NCBI GenBank assembly: GCA_034933685.1
Contig: JAYFNB010000024.1
Location: forward strand, 29,208 to 93,207
DNA from: UBA8514 sp034933685
GTDB taxonomy: Bacteria > Bacillota > Clostridia > Lachnospirales > Anaerotignaceae
Reading direction: 5' to 3'
Length of the DNA: 64,000 bases
A program made the translations under genes and the position numbers. This document shows, piece by piece, positions 18,074 to 27,152 of this stretch (the stretch's first letter is position 1; every line of letters begins with the position of its first letter). Under the pieces are notes generated by a model. It was not told the origin of the DNA. It saw nothing but the letters and a program-made list of their open reading frames with translations, and did not search any database.

Positions 18074-18952
18074 ATGTCTAAAGTACATAGTGAGATCAAA
18101 GAAAATGATTTTCCATGGTTAGTTTTTAAACTACAAAATCGTTATTTTTCTGTTAACAGTGGTGATGTTACAAGTATTTTTCAGTTGGAGCAAGAGGTTA
18201 CGGCAGTACCAGGATATTCAGAAAACGTTAGAGGTATTATTAATTTAAGAGGAGATGTATTTCCAGTGTTGGAACTTAGACGAATACTTGAGATTATTTC
18301 TTTTGAAGAAGAACATCAGGAATTTTCTAATATGTTGGATATGCGAAAACAGGACCATGTAAATTGGGTAAATGCATTACAGCATTGTGTTGAAAATGGT
18401 AATGGGTGCAAAGGAAATTTTAAGCTTGCCACAGACCCTCATAAATGTGCCTTTGGTAAGTGGTATGATAGTTACCATTCTAATGATCAAACGGTTGCCT
18501 TTCATCTTAAAAAGATTGATGACCCTCATAGAAAATTGCACGAAACTGCCGGCAAAATATTTGAATGTGAAGGCATTAAAGATGAAGATTTGCGCAAGAA
18601 AAAATTAAATGAATTAATATCTAAAGCAAAGCAGGAGTATATGCCTGAAATCTTAAATTTAATTGACGAAACAAAGGATGTGCTTGAAAAAAGTCATCGG
18701 GAAATGTGTATTGTTTTGGCGAATGAAGAACATAGCTGCGGCATTTTAGTGGATGAAGTGTGTTCCGTAGAGGAAATAGAGTTTGTAGGAAAAGAAAGTG
18801 AAATTAAAAAAATGTTGCAAACGGACCTTGTAAAAGGAATAGCTCAATGCCCAAGCGTAGATGGGCAGATACTTGTGTTAAGTAATGAGGCTTTATTTAG
18901 ACAAGCGGCAAAGAGTAATGATTTTGAAAATAAAGCTGAAATATTGCTTTAA
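18074..18952 (+). CDS. CheW adaptor with inserted CZB zinc-sensing domain
   Basis: 292 residues. The first CheW subdomain (about 14-75, including RGIINLRGDVFPVLELRRIL) and the second (about 208-280, CIVLANEEHSCGILVDEVC...) flank a CZB domain (about 92-200). CZB ligands are visible: H95, C125 in KCAFGKWY, and H152/H156. CheW couples chemoreceptors to the CheA kinase; CZB binds zinc tightly and responds to zinc or oxidants such as hypochlorous acid. Here the sensor interrupts the adaptor itself. The ribosome site TAGGAGGTG is strong. It stands alone, not in a che operon. Confidence 0.85.
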   Translation: MSKVHSEIKENDFPWLVFKLQNRYFSVNSGDVTSIFQLEQEVTAVPGYSENVRGIINLRGDVFPVLELRRILEIISFEEEHQEFSNMLDMRKQDHVNWVNALQHCVENGNGCKGNFKLATDPHKCAFGKWYDSYHSNDQTVAFHLKKIDDPHRKLHETAGKIFECEGIKDEDLRKKKLNELISKAKQEYMPEILNLIDETKDVLEKSHREMCIVLANEEHSCGILVDEVCSVEEIEFVGKESEIKKMLQTDLVKGIAQCPSVDGQILVLSNEALFRQAAKSNDFENKAEILL

Positions 18953-19054
18953 ACCATTAAATGTGTTATAATCACAGGGTTTTATGATAATTTTTGTATA
19001 GTATTGTTGAAATATTTTTGTGAAGATTATAAATCTGTGAATGGAGATTTTGCA

Positions 19055-20149
19055 ATGAAAAAAATTATGCTGGTTTTTGGAACACGTCCTGAGGCAATTA
19101 AAATGTGTCCACTGGTTAAAGAACTTAAAACAAGGAAAGAAATAGAAACGCTGGTGTGTGTTACAGGTCAGCATAGACAGATGCTAGACCAAGTTTTGGA
19201 GTGTTTTGAGGTGGTTCCAGATTATGACCTTTCAGTTATGAAGGACAAGCAAACACTTTTCGATATTACAGCGAATATTTTATTAAAAATTCAAAGTGTT
19301 TTGGAGAAAGAAAAGCCAGATGTTGTGCTTGTACATGGAGATACATCAACTACTTTTGTTACAGCCCTTGCTTGCTTCTATTTGCAAATACCTGTAGGGC
19401 ATGTAGAGGCTGGGTTAAGAACATATAATATATATTCACCTTACCCAGAAGAATTTAATAGACAGGCGGTAAGTATTATTTCTGCATACAATTTTGCACC
19501 TACAAGTCTTTCACGCCAAAACCTTATAAAAGAAGGCAAGGCCGAGGAAACAATTTTTGTTACTGGAAACACTGCCATCGATGCCCTTAAAACAACTGTG
19601 CGAAGTGATTACACTCATGCAATGTTGGATTGGGCAAAAGACAGCCGCTTAATTATGCTTACGGCACATCGTCGTGAAAACTTGGGCGAACCATTGCATC
19701 ATATGTTCAGAGCCATTAAGCGTATTGTTGATGAAACACCAGATATTAAAGTTATTTATCCTATACACATGAACCCTGTTGTTCGTGAGGCGGCAAATGA
19801 GATTTTCGGTCAGCATGAAAGAATACGTATTATAGACCCGCTAGATGTACTGGATTTTCATAATTTCCTTGCAAGGTCATTCCTTATTCTCACCGATAGC
19901 GGCGGAATTCAAGAGGAAGCCCCATCCTTGGGCAAGCCTGTACTTGTTATGAGAGATACTACAGAACGCCCTGAAGGAATTGCTGCAGGAACACTTAAAT
20001 TGGTTGGAACTAATGAAGAAACTATTTATAATGCATTTAAAACATTGTTAACTGATGAAGTTGAGTACGAAAAAATGAGCAAAGCATCAAACCCTTATGG
20101 AGATGGGCATGCATGTGAGCGTATAGCAGATGTTTTAACGAAGAGATAG
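19055..20149 (+). CDS. wecB: UDP-N-acetylglucosamine 2-epimerase (non-hydrolysing)
   Basis: 364 residues, GT-B-like two-domain enzyme converting UDP-GlcNAc to UDP-ManNAc for teichoic acid linkage or surface polysaccharides. Visible are FGTRPEAIKMCPL (UDP-binding N-terminus), HVEAGLRTYNIYSPYPEE, LTAHRRENLGEP and SGGIQEEAPSLGKPVLVMR. The start at 19055 (MKKIMLVFGTRPEA) has GGAG upstream; an in-frame TTG 17 codons earlier would add an unusual extension. Also called mnaA. A shared terminator separates it from tspO. Confidence 0.93.
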   Translation: MKKIMLVFGTRPEAIKMCPLVKELKTRKEIETLVCVTGQHRQMLDQVLECFEVVPDYDLSVMKDKQTLFDITANILLKIQSVLEKEKPDVVLVHGDTSTTFVTALACFYLQIPVGHVEAGLRTYNIYSPYPEEFNRQAVSIISAYNFAPTSLSRQNLIKEGKAEETIFVTGNTAIDALKTTVRSDYTHAMLDWAKDSRLIMLTAHRRENLGEPLHHMFRAIKRIVDETPDIKVIYPIHMNPVVREAANEIFGQHERIRIIDPLDVLDFHNFLARSFLILTDSGGIQEEAPSLGKPVLVMRDTTERPEGIAAGTLKLVGTNEETIYNAFKTLLTDEVEYEKMSKASNPYGDGHACERIADVLTKR

Positions 20150-20159
20150 ATAAAATTTT

Positions 20160-20206
20160 GGCTGTATAAGCATTGTGGAAAACCACCATGCTTATACAGC
20201 CTTTTT
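20160..20206. terminator. Bidirectional terminator between wecB and tspO
   Basis: Fourteen-bp stem GGCTGTATAAGCAT and complement, 14-nt loop, T run on the plus side and A-rich side on the other. Confidence 0.9.
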
Positions 20207-20211
20207 GAAAA

Positions 20212-20688
20212 TTAATTTAAAATTACAACCATAAGATTTAGATATGCCGCAAAGGTAAGCCAAACTAAATATGGAATTTGCAATATTGCTGCCACTGGGC
20301 TAATTCTGTGAAACATTTTAATCATTAAAATAACTAGTAACCAAAGAAATATTAACCAAATGAAGGCAAATAAATATGCTTGTGCGTTGAAAAATATGAA
20401 AGGCCATATAAAATTAACCACTAACTGTAAAAGATATACGGCAAGAGCATATTTGGCGTTTGGAGATTTTGAAATGTAAATTATGTAGGACGAGATTCCC
20501 ATAAGCACAAACAGTGCCGTCCAAACAACTGGAAAAATCCAAGATGGCGGAGACAAGGGTGGAAGGTTAAGTTGGCTATACACTTTTACAGAATTTCTTG
20601 TAATAGTTCCAGACAATGCCCCTACGCCTAAACTTATAAGCAAGCTAATCAAAAGTGCTTTTAAATTCTTAAGCTTTATTTTATACAT
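20212..20688 (-). CDS. tspO: TspO/MBR-family membrane protein
   Basis: 158 residues with five predicted helices, the translocator-protein fold that binds porphyrins and other tetrapyrroles. LPPLSPPSWIFPVVWTALFVLMGIS is the conserved proline/tryptophan segment, and FIWPFIFF and WLLVILMIKMF fit later helices. AACTGGAGG lies 7 nt before ATG. Role in Clostridia is unclear; oxidative-stress or tetrapyrrole handling is known elsewhere. Confidence 0.9.
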   Translation of the reverse strand: MYKIKLKNLKALLISLLISLGVGALSGTITRNSVKVYSQLNLPPLSPPSWIFPVVWTALFVLMGISSYIIYISKSPNAKYALAVYLLQLVVNFIWPFIFFNAQAYLFAFIWLIFLWLLVILMIKMFHRISPVAAILQIPYLVWLTFAAYLNLMVVILN

Positions 20689-20751
20689 AAAATCACCTCC
20701 AGTTAAGTATATGTTTTAATTTAAGCTTTTATTAATTTAAGCAAAATGTTG

Positions 20752-20779
20752 TTGACACAATGATTTGATAATGTATAAT
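20752..20779 (+). promoter_or_regulatory. Sigma-A promoter for the MATE gene
   Basis: TTGACA, 16-bp spacer, TATAAT, leaving an untranslated leader of about 160 nt before the MATE start at 20945. Confidence 0.75.
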
Positions 20780-20901
20780 GTGATATAAATTAAAAATAAA
20801 CTAATATTACGCATAACGAAGATTTATAGTTTATATTTCGGAGTATAAAAGAACCACTTTTATAGAGCTTGCTTATATTAACAATTTAGTCTGAAAGGAG
20901 A

Positions 20902-20961
20902 ATGACTATCTTGTTTTACAAAGCAAGATGGTTCAACAAAAATTATGAAAAAGCAAATTGA
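20902..20961 (+). CDS. Possible 19-residue leader ORF overlapping the MATE start
   Basis: The only good ribosome site in the leader, GAAAGGAG (20893-20900), lies 45 nt from the MATE ATG, which has none of its own. It precedes a short frame (ATG at 20902, or TTG at 20911 with better spacing) that ends at 20961, inside the MATE gene. A small hairpin ATCTTG/CAAGAT (20908-20929) sits between. Translational coupling or attenuation is inferred. Confidence 0.3.
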   Translation: MTILFYKARWFNKNYEKAN

Positions 20962-22192
20962 CTTATTAAACGATTCCACAAATTCTCTATTCTTAAGGTA
21001 TTTATTACCGTCTATTAGCGCCACTCTGGTTACATCTATTTATATTTTAGCAGATACAGTTATGATTGGTAAAGGGGTCGGCTCCAACGGAATTGCCGCC
21101 ATTAACATTGTTATACCCATTTTTACTATATTTTTTGGTCTAGGCTTATTGTTTGGCGTGGGTGGAGCTGTATTAATGTCTATGGCATTTGGTGAAAATA
21201 AAATTGAAAAAGGTCAGCAATATTTTACAACATCAGTTATTGCTGTAGCTATAATGGTGCTAGTATGTTGGCTTGTTTTTGGTTTTAATCTTACAAAGAT
21301 GCTTTATCTATTTGGCGCCACACAAAATACAATTCATTTAGCGCAGGAATATGGAATTATCCTGGTGCGCGGAGTACCAATATTTATGTTTTCTTCTATG
21401 CTTCAGGTATTTGTAAGAAACGACAAAGCGCCAAATATTGCAATGGTTGGTGTAATTTGTGGTGGAGTCACCAATGTTATTTTGGATTATATATTCATAT
21501 TTATGTTAAAAATGGGTATGGAAGGAGGGGCAATAGCAACTGTAATAGGTTCTTCAATTACTGTTTTGATTTTAAGCATCCACTTTTTTTCAAAAGCGAA
21601 CAATTTAAAAATAGTTAAGACTGGATTTTCTTTTGGAAACTTGAAAAGAATTATTATAAACGGTTTCGCAAGTTTTCTTGTAGAGGTTTCCAGTGGTGTT
21701 GTGGTGTGCTTGTTTAATATTCAGTTGGTTAAATATGTTGGCGATATTGGTGTTGCTGTTTATGGAATTATTTCTAACAGTTCAATTGTTGCCATGTCGT
21801 TGGCAAACGGTGTTGCACAGGCAGCACAGCCAATTATTGCAACCAATTTTGGTGCAGGAAACTACAGGAGAGTTAATTTGGTATGTAAAACAGGCGTTGC
21901 AGTTGCGCTTGGCATTGGTGTTCTTCTTTGCATTATTGGTGAGGCTATTCCTAATATAATAACTGCTGCATTTGTAGAACCTACACCAGAAATAACTTCA
22001 CTTTCGGTTATGGCAATAAAAATATATTTTGTTTCATTTATTGCTATGACGGTAAACATATTTTTTGGCAGCTATTTTCAGTCAACAATGAGCCCTAACT
22101 ACTCACTTATAATTTGTATAACAAGAGGATTGATTCTTAGTTCCGCTTTGGTTCTTATATTACCTAAATTAATGGGTGTAATAGGTATTTAG
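20945..22192 (+). CDS. MATE-family multidrug exporter, ending at a premature amber codon
   Basis: 415 residues up to TAG (22190-22192). Cation-coupled exporter of the MATE family: SISATLVTSIYILADTVMIG at the N-terminus, GANGIAAINIVIP-like helix 2 (SNGIAAINIVIPI), NGVAQAAQPIIATNFGAGNY at the centre of the second half. After the stop the same frame continues for 24 codons (VVMPIVEFLTLFLVIFMKK...) to TGA at 22267. That tail is the usual last helix, and the stop stands where relatives usually have Trp (GxW). So TGG to TAG is likely. The protein may lack the end of its last helix. Confidence 0.85.
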   Translation: MKKQIDLLNDSTNSLFLRYLLPSISATLVTSIYILADTVMIGKGVGSNGIAAINIVIPIFTIFFGLGLLFGVGGAVLMSMAFGENKIEKGQQYFTTSVIAVAIMVLVCWLVFGFNLTKMLYLFGATQNTIHLAQEYGIILVRGVPIFMFSSMLQVFVRNDKAPNIAMVGVICGGVTNVILDYIFIFMLKMGMEGGAIATVIGSSITVLILSIHFFSKANNLKIVKTGFSFGNLKRIIINGFASFLVEVSSGVVVCLFNIQLVKYVGDIGVAVYGIISNSSIVAMSLANGVAQAAQPIIATNFGAGNYRRVNLVCKTGVAVALGIGVLLCIIGEAIPNIITAAFVEPTPEITSLSVMAIKIYFVSFIAMTVNIFFGSYFQSTMSPNYSLIICITRGLILSSALVLILPKLMGVIGI

Positions 22193-22267
22193 GTGGTAAT
22201 GCCTATTGTAGAATTCCTAACACTTTTTCTTGTAATATTTATGAAAAAAATAAAAAAGAAGCAATGA
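22193..22267 (+). pseudogene. In-frame C-terminal tail of the MATE gene behind the amber stop
   Basis: Twenty-four codons in the MATE frame encode MPIVEFLTLFLVIFMKKIKK, a hydrophobic helix plus basic tail as expected for the C-terminus of MATE proteins. Expressed only with readthrough or suppression. Confidence 0.65.
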
Positions 22268-22695
22268 CGGGTTTAAAATATGGAGTTTCTGGTTGTATTA
22301 CTTATTAGCATAATTTACAATTTAAACACTCAATAATAAGAGTTTTGCCCAAATCTTAAACTACCTATTTTGGAAATAAAGGTAAATGGTTAAAAAAATG
22401 GCAAAAGTAGATAAAAAAATACGATTTTTACCTTAAAAAATTGTTATAAAATATTGGAAAACATATTCTTTAGTGATATACTGTCTTAAAGTATGAATTA
22501 AATTGTACACACAAGTGGTATATAATTTTTTAAATGCGTACTCAAGCGGCAAAAAAGATAAGTCTTTTGTAAACCGCTGTTTTGCCGAATATGTTTTTGA
22601 AAAAGGCAATTACAGCTACCTTTTAAATTGTTATTGATAAGGTAGCTTTTTTATTGTAAATAATGTAATAAATATAGATGGTGTGGAGGAACATT
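22268..22695. other. Leader region of the c-di-GMP enzyme gene
   Basis: A 428-base gap, very A/T-rich. It holds the hairpin at 22614-22653 and the ribosome site TGGAGG. I looked for the GEMM (c-di-GMP) riboswitch core and did not find it. Confidence 0.4.
22614..22653 (+). terminator. Hairpin with T tract ahead of the c-di-GMP enzyme gene
   Basis: AGCTACCTT, 16-nt loop, AAGGTAGCT, then TTTTTT. Lying only 43 bases before the start codon it may end upstream transcription or work as an attenuator. Confidence 0.65.
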
Positions 22696-25600
22696 ATGGA
22701 GAGCAGGCCTTATTGTAACAAAGCCGTAAGGCACAAGCTTAAAAATTCCGTTTATTTAAAAGCTGCTATGACACAGTCTAAAAGGAATTTAAAGCTTGAA
22801 CGTGATTTGACAGAAACAAGGGATAGACTTCACTCTTTGATTGACACTGTACCTGGTGGAATAGCCATTTTTCGAATAGCCAAAACTGTTCAAACCATAT
22901 TCTTTAATGATGCAGCATGTGCCTTAATGGGTTTTACCCGTGCAGAATATAATATGATGGTTAAAGATGACATAATGGCTTTGGTTTATGAGGAAGACCG
23001 CAAGATTTTGTCAGAAGAAATAGAAAATGCAGTTACATTTAACCGCCATATTGACTGTGTGTATCGTGTAAATCATAAGTCGGGACATCATCCTTGGGTT
23101 CATTTATTTGCAGTTAAATATAAACAAGAAGATGGAGTGCCTATTTTTCATGGTGTTTTTTTAGATATTACCAGGGAAATAGAAGATAGGAAAGAGATAG
23201 AAGCTGCAAATCAAAAGCTTATTTATCGTGCAGATTATGACGTTTTAACAGGAATATATAACAGGCAGGCATTCTGCAGAGAAACGGCAAAAATGCTGGT
23301 AAGTGAAAAATATAAAAGATATGTATTGTTGCGCATTGACGTGGAAAAGTTTAAAGTAATAAATGACCTTTTTGGTACGGAAACAGGTGATGAGGTACTA
23401 TGCACAATTGCCTTGAACCTGAAGAAAAGCCTGAAAAGGTTGGGAACCTATGGCAGACTTGAAGCAGACCATTTTGTTTGCTGTTTTCCAGAAAAGATTT
23501 TTAATGTGGAAAAAATACTTGAAATAATTGACAAAGTGATTAATGGTATAAAAATTAACTATTCTATTGTGGTGAATTTTGGAGTCTATCCAATTGATGA
23601 TAGTTCACTGCCTGTAGAACGAATGTGCGATAGGGCAAATCTTGCTTTACGCACAATAAAAGGTAACTATCTAAAAAAATATGCTTTTTATGATGAGAAC
23701 CTTCGTAACACAATATTGAAAGAACAGCAAATTGAAAATGAAATGGACCAGGCCCTTAATAATGGTCAGTTTAAAATACATTTACAGCCAATTTACAGTG
23801 TTGCCAGTGAGAAACCTGTTAGCGCGGAGGCTCTTGTTAGATGGTATCATCCGCAAAGAGGATTAATCTCACCAGCGGATTTTATTCCATTGTTTGAAAG
23901 AAATGGATTTATTTCCAAGCTTGACGCATATGTGTGGGAAGAAGTTTGTAAATTTATAAACGAGGAAAAAAGTAAAGGAGATGCTGTTGTACCTATTTCT
24001 GTAAATGTATCCCGAATAAATCTCTACAATGCAAATATTTGCAACTATATTATTAGCCTTATTCAAAAATACAATATTGAACCTGAAATGCTGAAGTTAG
24101 AAATTACAGAAAGTGCCTATACTGACAATCCTCATCAGCTGTTAAAAGCTATGGAAACCCTGCAAAATTATGGCTTTGAAGTCCTTATGGACGACTTTGG
24201 GTCTGGATATTCATCCCTTAATATGCTTAAAGATGTTCCTGTTGACATACTTAAAATTGATATGAAGTTTATTGAAGATTTAGAAGTCTCCAGCCGTGCA
24301 GGCAGTGTTATGGCAAATGTAATAAGAATGGCAAAATGGCTTAATATGAGTGTTGTTGCAGAAGGTGTTGAAACGAAAGCACAACTTGTTGTTTTGCGCA
24401 ACATCGGCTGTGATAAGGTTCAGGGATACTATTTGTCTAAGCCATTGCCTACAGAAGAATTTAAAAAGCTTATGTCAGGTGAAGTTGCTGAAAAAATTGA
24501 AAAGCCGCTTCAAATGAACGAGGCAGATATTAGCTTTATTTGGGAAGCGGATCAAAAATTTGCTAGTTTTATAAATGGAATGATTGATGGCATGGGAATT
24601 TACGAAATTGTTGGCAAAGGTTTGGAAATTGTAAGAGTAAACGACGGATATTTTGATATAATGGGTGGCACTGCCAAGGATTTATTCGGCAAAAAAAATA
24701 ATATTCTTGACCATGTTTATCCTGATGACAGAGATAAGCTTATGAGTTCATGTTCAATTGCAATTCAAAAAAAGAGTGTGCAAGGGCTTCATATTCGTAG
24801 AATTCATGAAAATGGCAGTATTATTTGGCTGGATTTAAGAATAAGTTACATTGGTAAACTTGGTGACAACGATTCTTTCTATTTAGGTATAAATAATATT
24901 TCCAACCAAAAAAAGCTGGAAAATTCAAAGGAAATATTTGAAAATATTTTAAGGGATGCCCCTTTAGGTATTGGAATATTCGAAATAAAGGAAAAAGTGA
25001 TACCACTATACTTAAGTGATGAGGGCTGTGAATTGTTGGGGTTTAGTCCTGAAGAATATAGTGAACCTTCTAACAGGCAATTTATGGACTTTGATTTTAT
25101 TAGAACAGTTTTGCCCATGAACGTTGAGTTTATAGCTGAAAAAGAGTCGTTTAAAAAAACGACAAAGGTTTACAAGAAAGATAAAACACTGGTAAGTATT
25201 GATATTACTGGGAAGTATAAAAAAGATGTTGAAGGTCACATTTTGGTTTATGCATATTTTTGGGATACAGAGAAGTTGGTTGAAACAAAAAAACAATTAA
25301 GCAAGACTGAGCATATTGATTTACAGCAAGGCGTTTCTAGTGCGCCAAAGAAGAGAAAAATACTTATTGTTGACGATAACCCAGTGATGAGAGGAAAGCT
25401 TAAAAATATACTTGAGGATACATACAATATATTGGAAGCAGAAAATAGTCGATGTGCTTTAAAACTATTAGATGAAGAAAAAATATTTGTTGAGGCAGTT
25501 TTGCTTGATATAGTGTCGCCTGCTATAGATGGATATAGCTTATTAAATTTAATAAGACTTGATGAAACCCTTTGTGAAATACCTGTTATTGCTATTACTG

Positions 25601-27066
25601 GAGAAGATGACAAAGATGCTGAAACAAAAGCGATCAGCCTTGGAGTAACAGATTTTCTAGCAAAGCCTTTTAAACCAGCGGTTATAAAACATAGAATAGC
25701 AAGCCACATAAAGCTAAAGGAAACAACTACTTCCAAAAATGAAGTGGAAAAAATTATTAACAATTTACCCGGTGGGGTTTGTATTTTTGAAATCAGCGAC
25801 AAAATTAGAACTAGATATGTAGGCGAAGGAATTTCAAACATTTGTGGATATTCAGTTGACGAATACCTTAGTAAGTTTGGAGAGGATGTAACACAAATTG
25901 TATTCCATGAAGATGTAGAACATGTTACAAAATCAATATATAAATGTAAAAGTGCCAACCAACCAATAGATGTTGAATATCATGTAAATTGCAAGAATGG
26001 TGACATTGGTTACAGCCGTATTCAAGCGAATTTTGCCTATGATGATGGAGATGCAGCTGTTTACTATGGTGTTATAACTGATTTAACTGCTAAAGAGCTT
26101 GAATTAAGGCAGAGGTATGAACGAGAACGTGCTTTTATAAGATCTCTTACAGGAGATTCACGAGTATTTTTTGAATGTGACCTTGTTACTGGAAAAATAA
26201 TACCTGTTGGTGAAAAAACTTCAAATCTCATAAATTCACATGGGAAAATCACAAATATAAATGTACTGGAAGTAGCAATTGACAATATTATCCATTCTGA
26301 GGATAAAGAATTATTTGATGGAATCAGAAATGTTGATAAGGTTATAGAAAACATTTTAAACGGCAAAAATGAAACATATTTAGAATACAGATATTCGTCT
26401 CTACTTGGAAATTTTGAAGGCTATCGTTGGGCAAATGCAATGATTAGCTTCATTCTTAATCCTAAAACTAAGCATCCACACTTATTTGCATGCATTAGGG
26501 ATATAAATGAGCAGAAGCTTAAGGACCTTGATATGATGGAAAAAGCACAAAAGGATTTTCTGACAGGATTGTTTAATAGAGCGGCCTTTCAAGAGCTTGC
26601 ACAAAAATCAATTGATGAAAGCAAAGAAAACAGTGGTGTTTCAGCATTTTTGATTATTGATATAGACAATTTTAAAAAAATAAATGATACCTATGGGCAT
26701 GTGTATGGGGATGTTGTGCTTAAACATACGGCTGAAAGACTTGGAACTGTTTTTCGCTCTAACGACATTTTAGGAAGGCTTGGCGGTGATGAAATGACAG
26801 TGTTTATGACTAACATTCCTTCGGCAGATATTGCTGTTAAAAAAGGCTTTGAGATATGCAGAGTGCTGGGAAGCTGGCGAAAAGATGATGAGAAAATACC
26901 GCTTACTTGTTCAGTTGGCGTTGCAATTATGCCAGAGCATGGACACACGCTGGAGAAACTTTACCATAATGCAGACATGGCACTTTATCAAGCCAAACAC
27001 CTTGGCAAAAACATGTGTTGCCTCTTCGATGAAAAAATAACTGCGCCCAATATTCCTACATGCTAA
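22696..27066 (+). CDS. Multidomain c-di-GMP enzyme: PAS-GGDEF(deg)-EAL-PAS-PAS-REC-PAS-PAS-GGDEF
   Basis: 1456 residues, no membrane segment. Order: PAS (about 35-150); GGDEF domain with the motif replaced by EADHF (about 165-325, probably inactive); EAL phosphodiesterase (about 340-590) with EALVRW, DDFGSGYSS, KIDMKFI and AEGVET; two PAS domains (about 610-860); receiver with phospho-Asp in LLDIVSP (about 885-1005); two PAS-like regions; and a C-terminal GGDEF (about 1285-1445) with RLGGDEM and an inhibitory RxxD five residues before it (RSND). So one protein can probably degrade and make c-di-GMP under several sensory inputs. Start at 22696 follows TGGAGG. Confidence 0.88.
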   Translation: MESRPYCNKAVRHKLKNSVYLKAAMTQSKRNLKLERDLTETRDRLHSLIDTVPGGIAIFRIAKTVQTIFFNDAACALMGFTRAEYNMMVKDDIMALVYEEDRKILSEEIENAVTFNRHIDCVYRVNHKSGHHPWVHLFAVKYKQEDGVPIFHGVFLDITREIEDRKEIEAANQKLIYRADYDVLTGIYNRQAFCRETAKMLVSEKYKRYVLLRIDVEKFKVINDLFGTETGDEVLCTIALNLKKSLKRLGTYGRLEADHFVCCFPEKIFNVEKILEIIDKVINGIKINYSIVVNFGVYPIDDSSLPVERMCDRANLALRTIKGNYLKKYAFYDENLRNTILKEQQIENEMDQALNNGQFKIHLQPIYSVASEKPVSAEALVRWYHPQRGLISPADFIPLFERNGFISKLDAYVWEEVCKFINEEKSKGDAVVPISVNVSRINLYNANICNYIISLIQKYNIEPEMLKLEITESAYTDNPHQLLKAMETLQNYGFEVLMDDFGSGYSSLNMLKDVPVDILKIDMKFIEDLEVSSRAGSVMANVIRMAKWLNMSVVAEGVETKAQLVVLRNIGCDKVQGYYLSKPLPTEEFKKLMSGEVAEKIEKPLQMNEADISFIWEADQKFASFINGMIDGMGIYEIVGKGLEIVRVNDGYFDIMGGTAKDLFGKKNNILDHVYPDDRDKLMSSCSIAIQKKSVQGLHIRRIHENGSIIWLDLRISYIGKLGDNDSFYLGINNISNQKKLENSKEIFENILRDAPLGIGIFEIKEKVIPLYLSDEGCELLGFSPEEYSEPSNRQFMDFDFIRTVLPMNVEFIAEKESFKKTTKVYKKDKTLVSIDITGKYKKDVEGHILVYAYFWDTEKLVETKKQLSKTEHIDLQQGVSSAPKKRKILIVDDNPVMRGKLKNILEDTYNILEAENSRCALKLLDEEKIFVEAVLLDIVSPAIDGYSLLNLIRLDETLCEIPVIAITGEDDKDAETKAISLGVTDFLAKPFKPAVIKHRIASHIKLKETTTSKNEVEKIINNLPGGVCIFEISDKIRTRYVGEGISNICGYSVDEYLSKFGEDVTQIVFHEDVEHVTKSIYKCKSANQPIDVEYHVNCKNGDIGYSRIQANFAYDDGDAAVYYGVITDLTAKELELRQRYERERAFIRSLTGDSRVFFECDLVTGKIIPVGEKTSNLINSHGKITNINVLEVAIDNIIHSEDKELFDGIRNVDKVIENILNGKNETYLEYRYSSLLGNFEGYRWANAMISFILNPKTKHPHLFACIRDINEQKLKDLDMMEKAQKDFLTGLFNRAAFQELAQKSIDESKENSGVSAFLIIDIDNFKKINDTYGHVYGDVVLKHTAERLGTVFRSNDILGRLGGDEMTVFMTNIPSADIAVKKGFEICRVLGSWRKDDEKIPLTCSVGVAIMPEHGHTLEKLYHNADMALYQAKHLGKNMCCLFDEKITAPNIPTC

Positions 27067-27077
27067 CCGATTTTTTA

Positions 27078-27107
27078 TTGACAGTACCCATAGTTTTATT
27101 ATATTAT
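27078..27107 (+). promoter_or_regulatory. Sigma-A promoter for the DAACS symporter
   Basis: TTGACA, 18-bp spacer, TATTAT, 45 bases before the start codon. Confidence 0.6.
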
Positions 27108-27152
27108 AAACGCTGTGTATAATTTAAAAAGATATAAAAGGAGATAGCAGTT

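Noticed and set aside
22501..22695. GCCGAATAT and GCGGCAAAA elements suggesting a sigma-28 promoter or c-di-GMP riboswitch
   Set aside because: Distance between TAAA and GCCG is 10, not 15; the GEMM core motifs are missing.
25248..25958. Long antisense frame inside the c-di-GMP enzyme gene
   Set aside because: Shadow of the real gene; serine-rich translation, no ribosome site.
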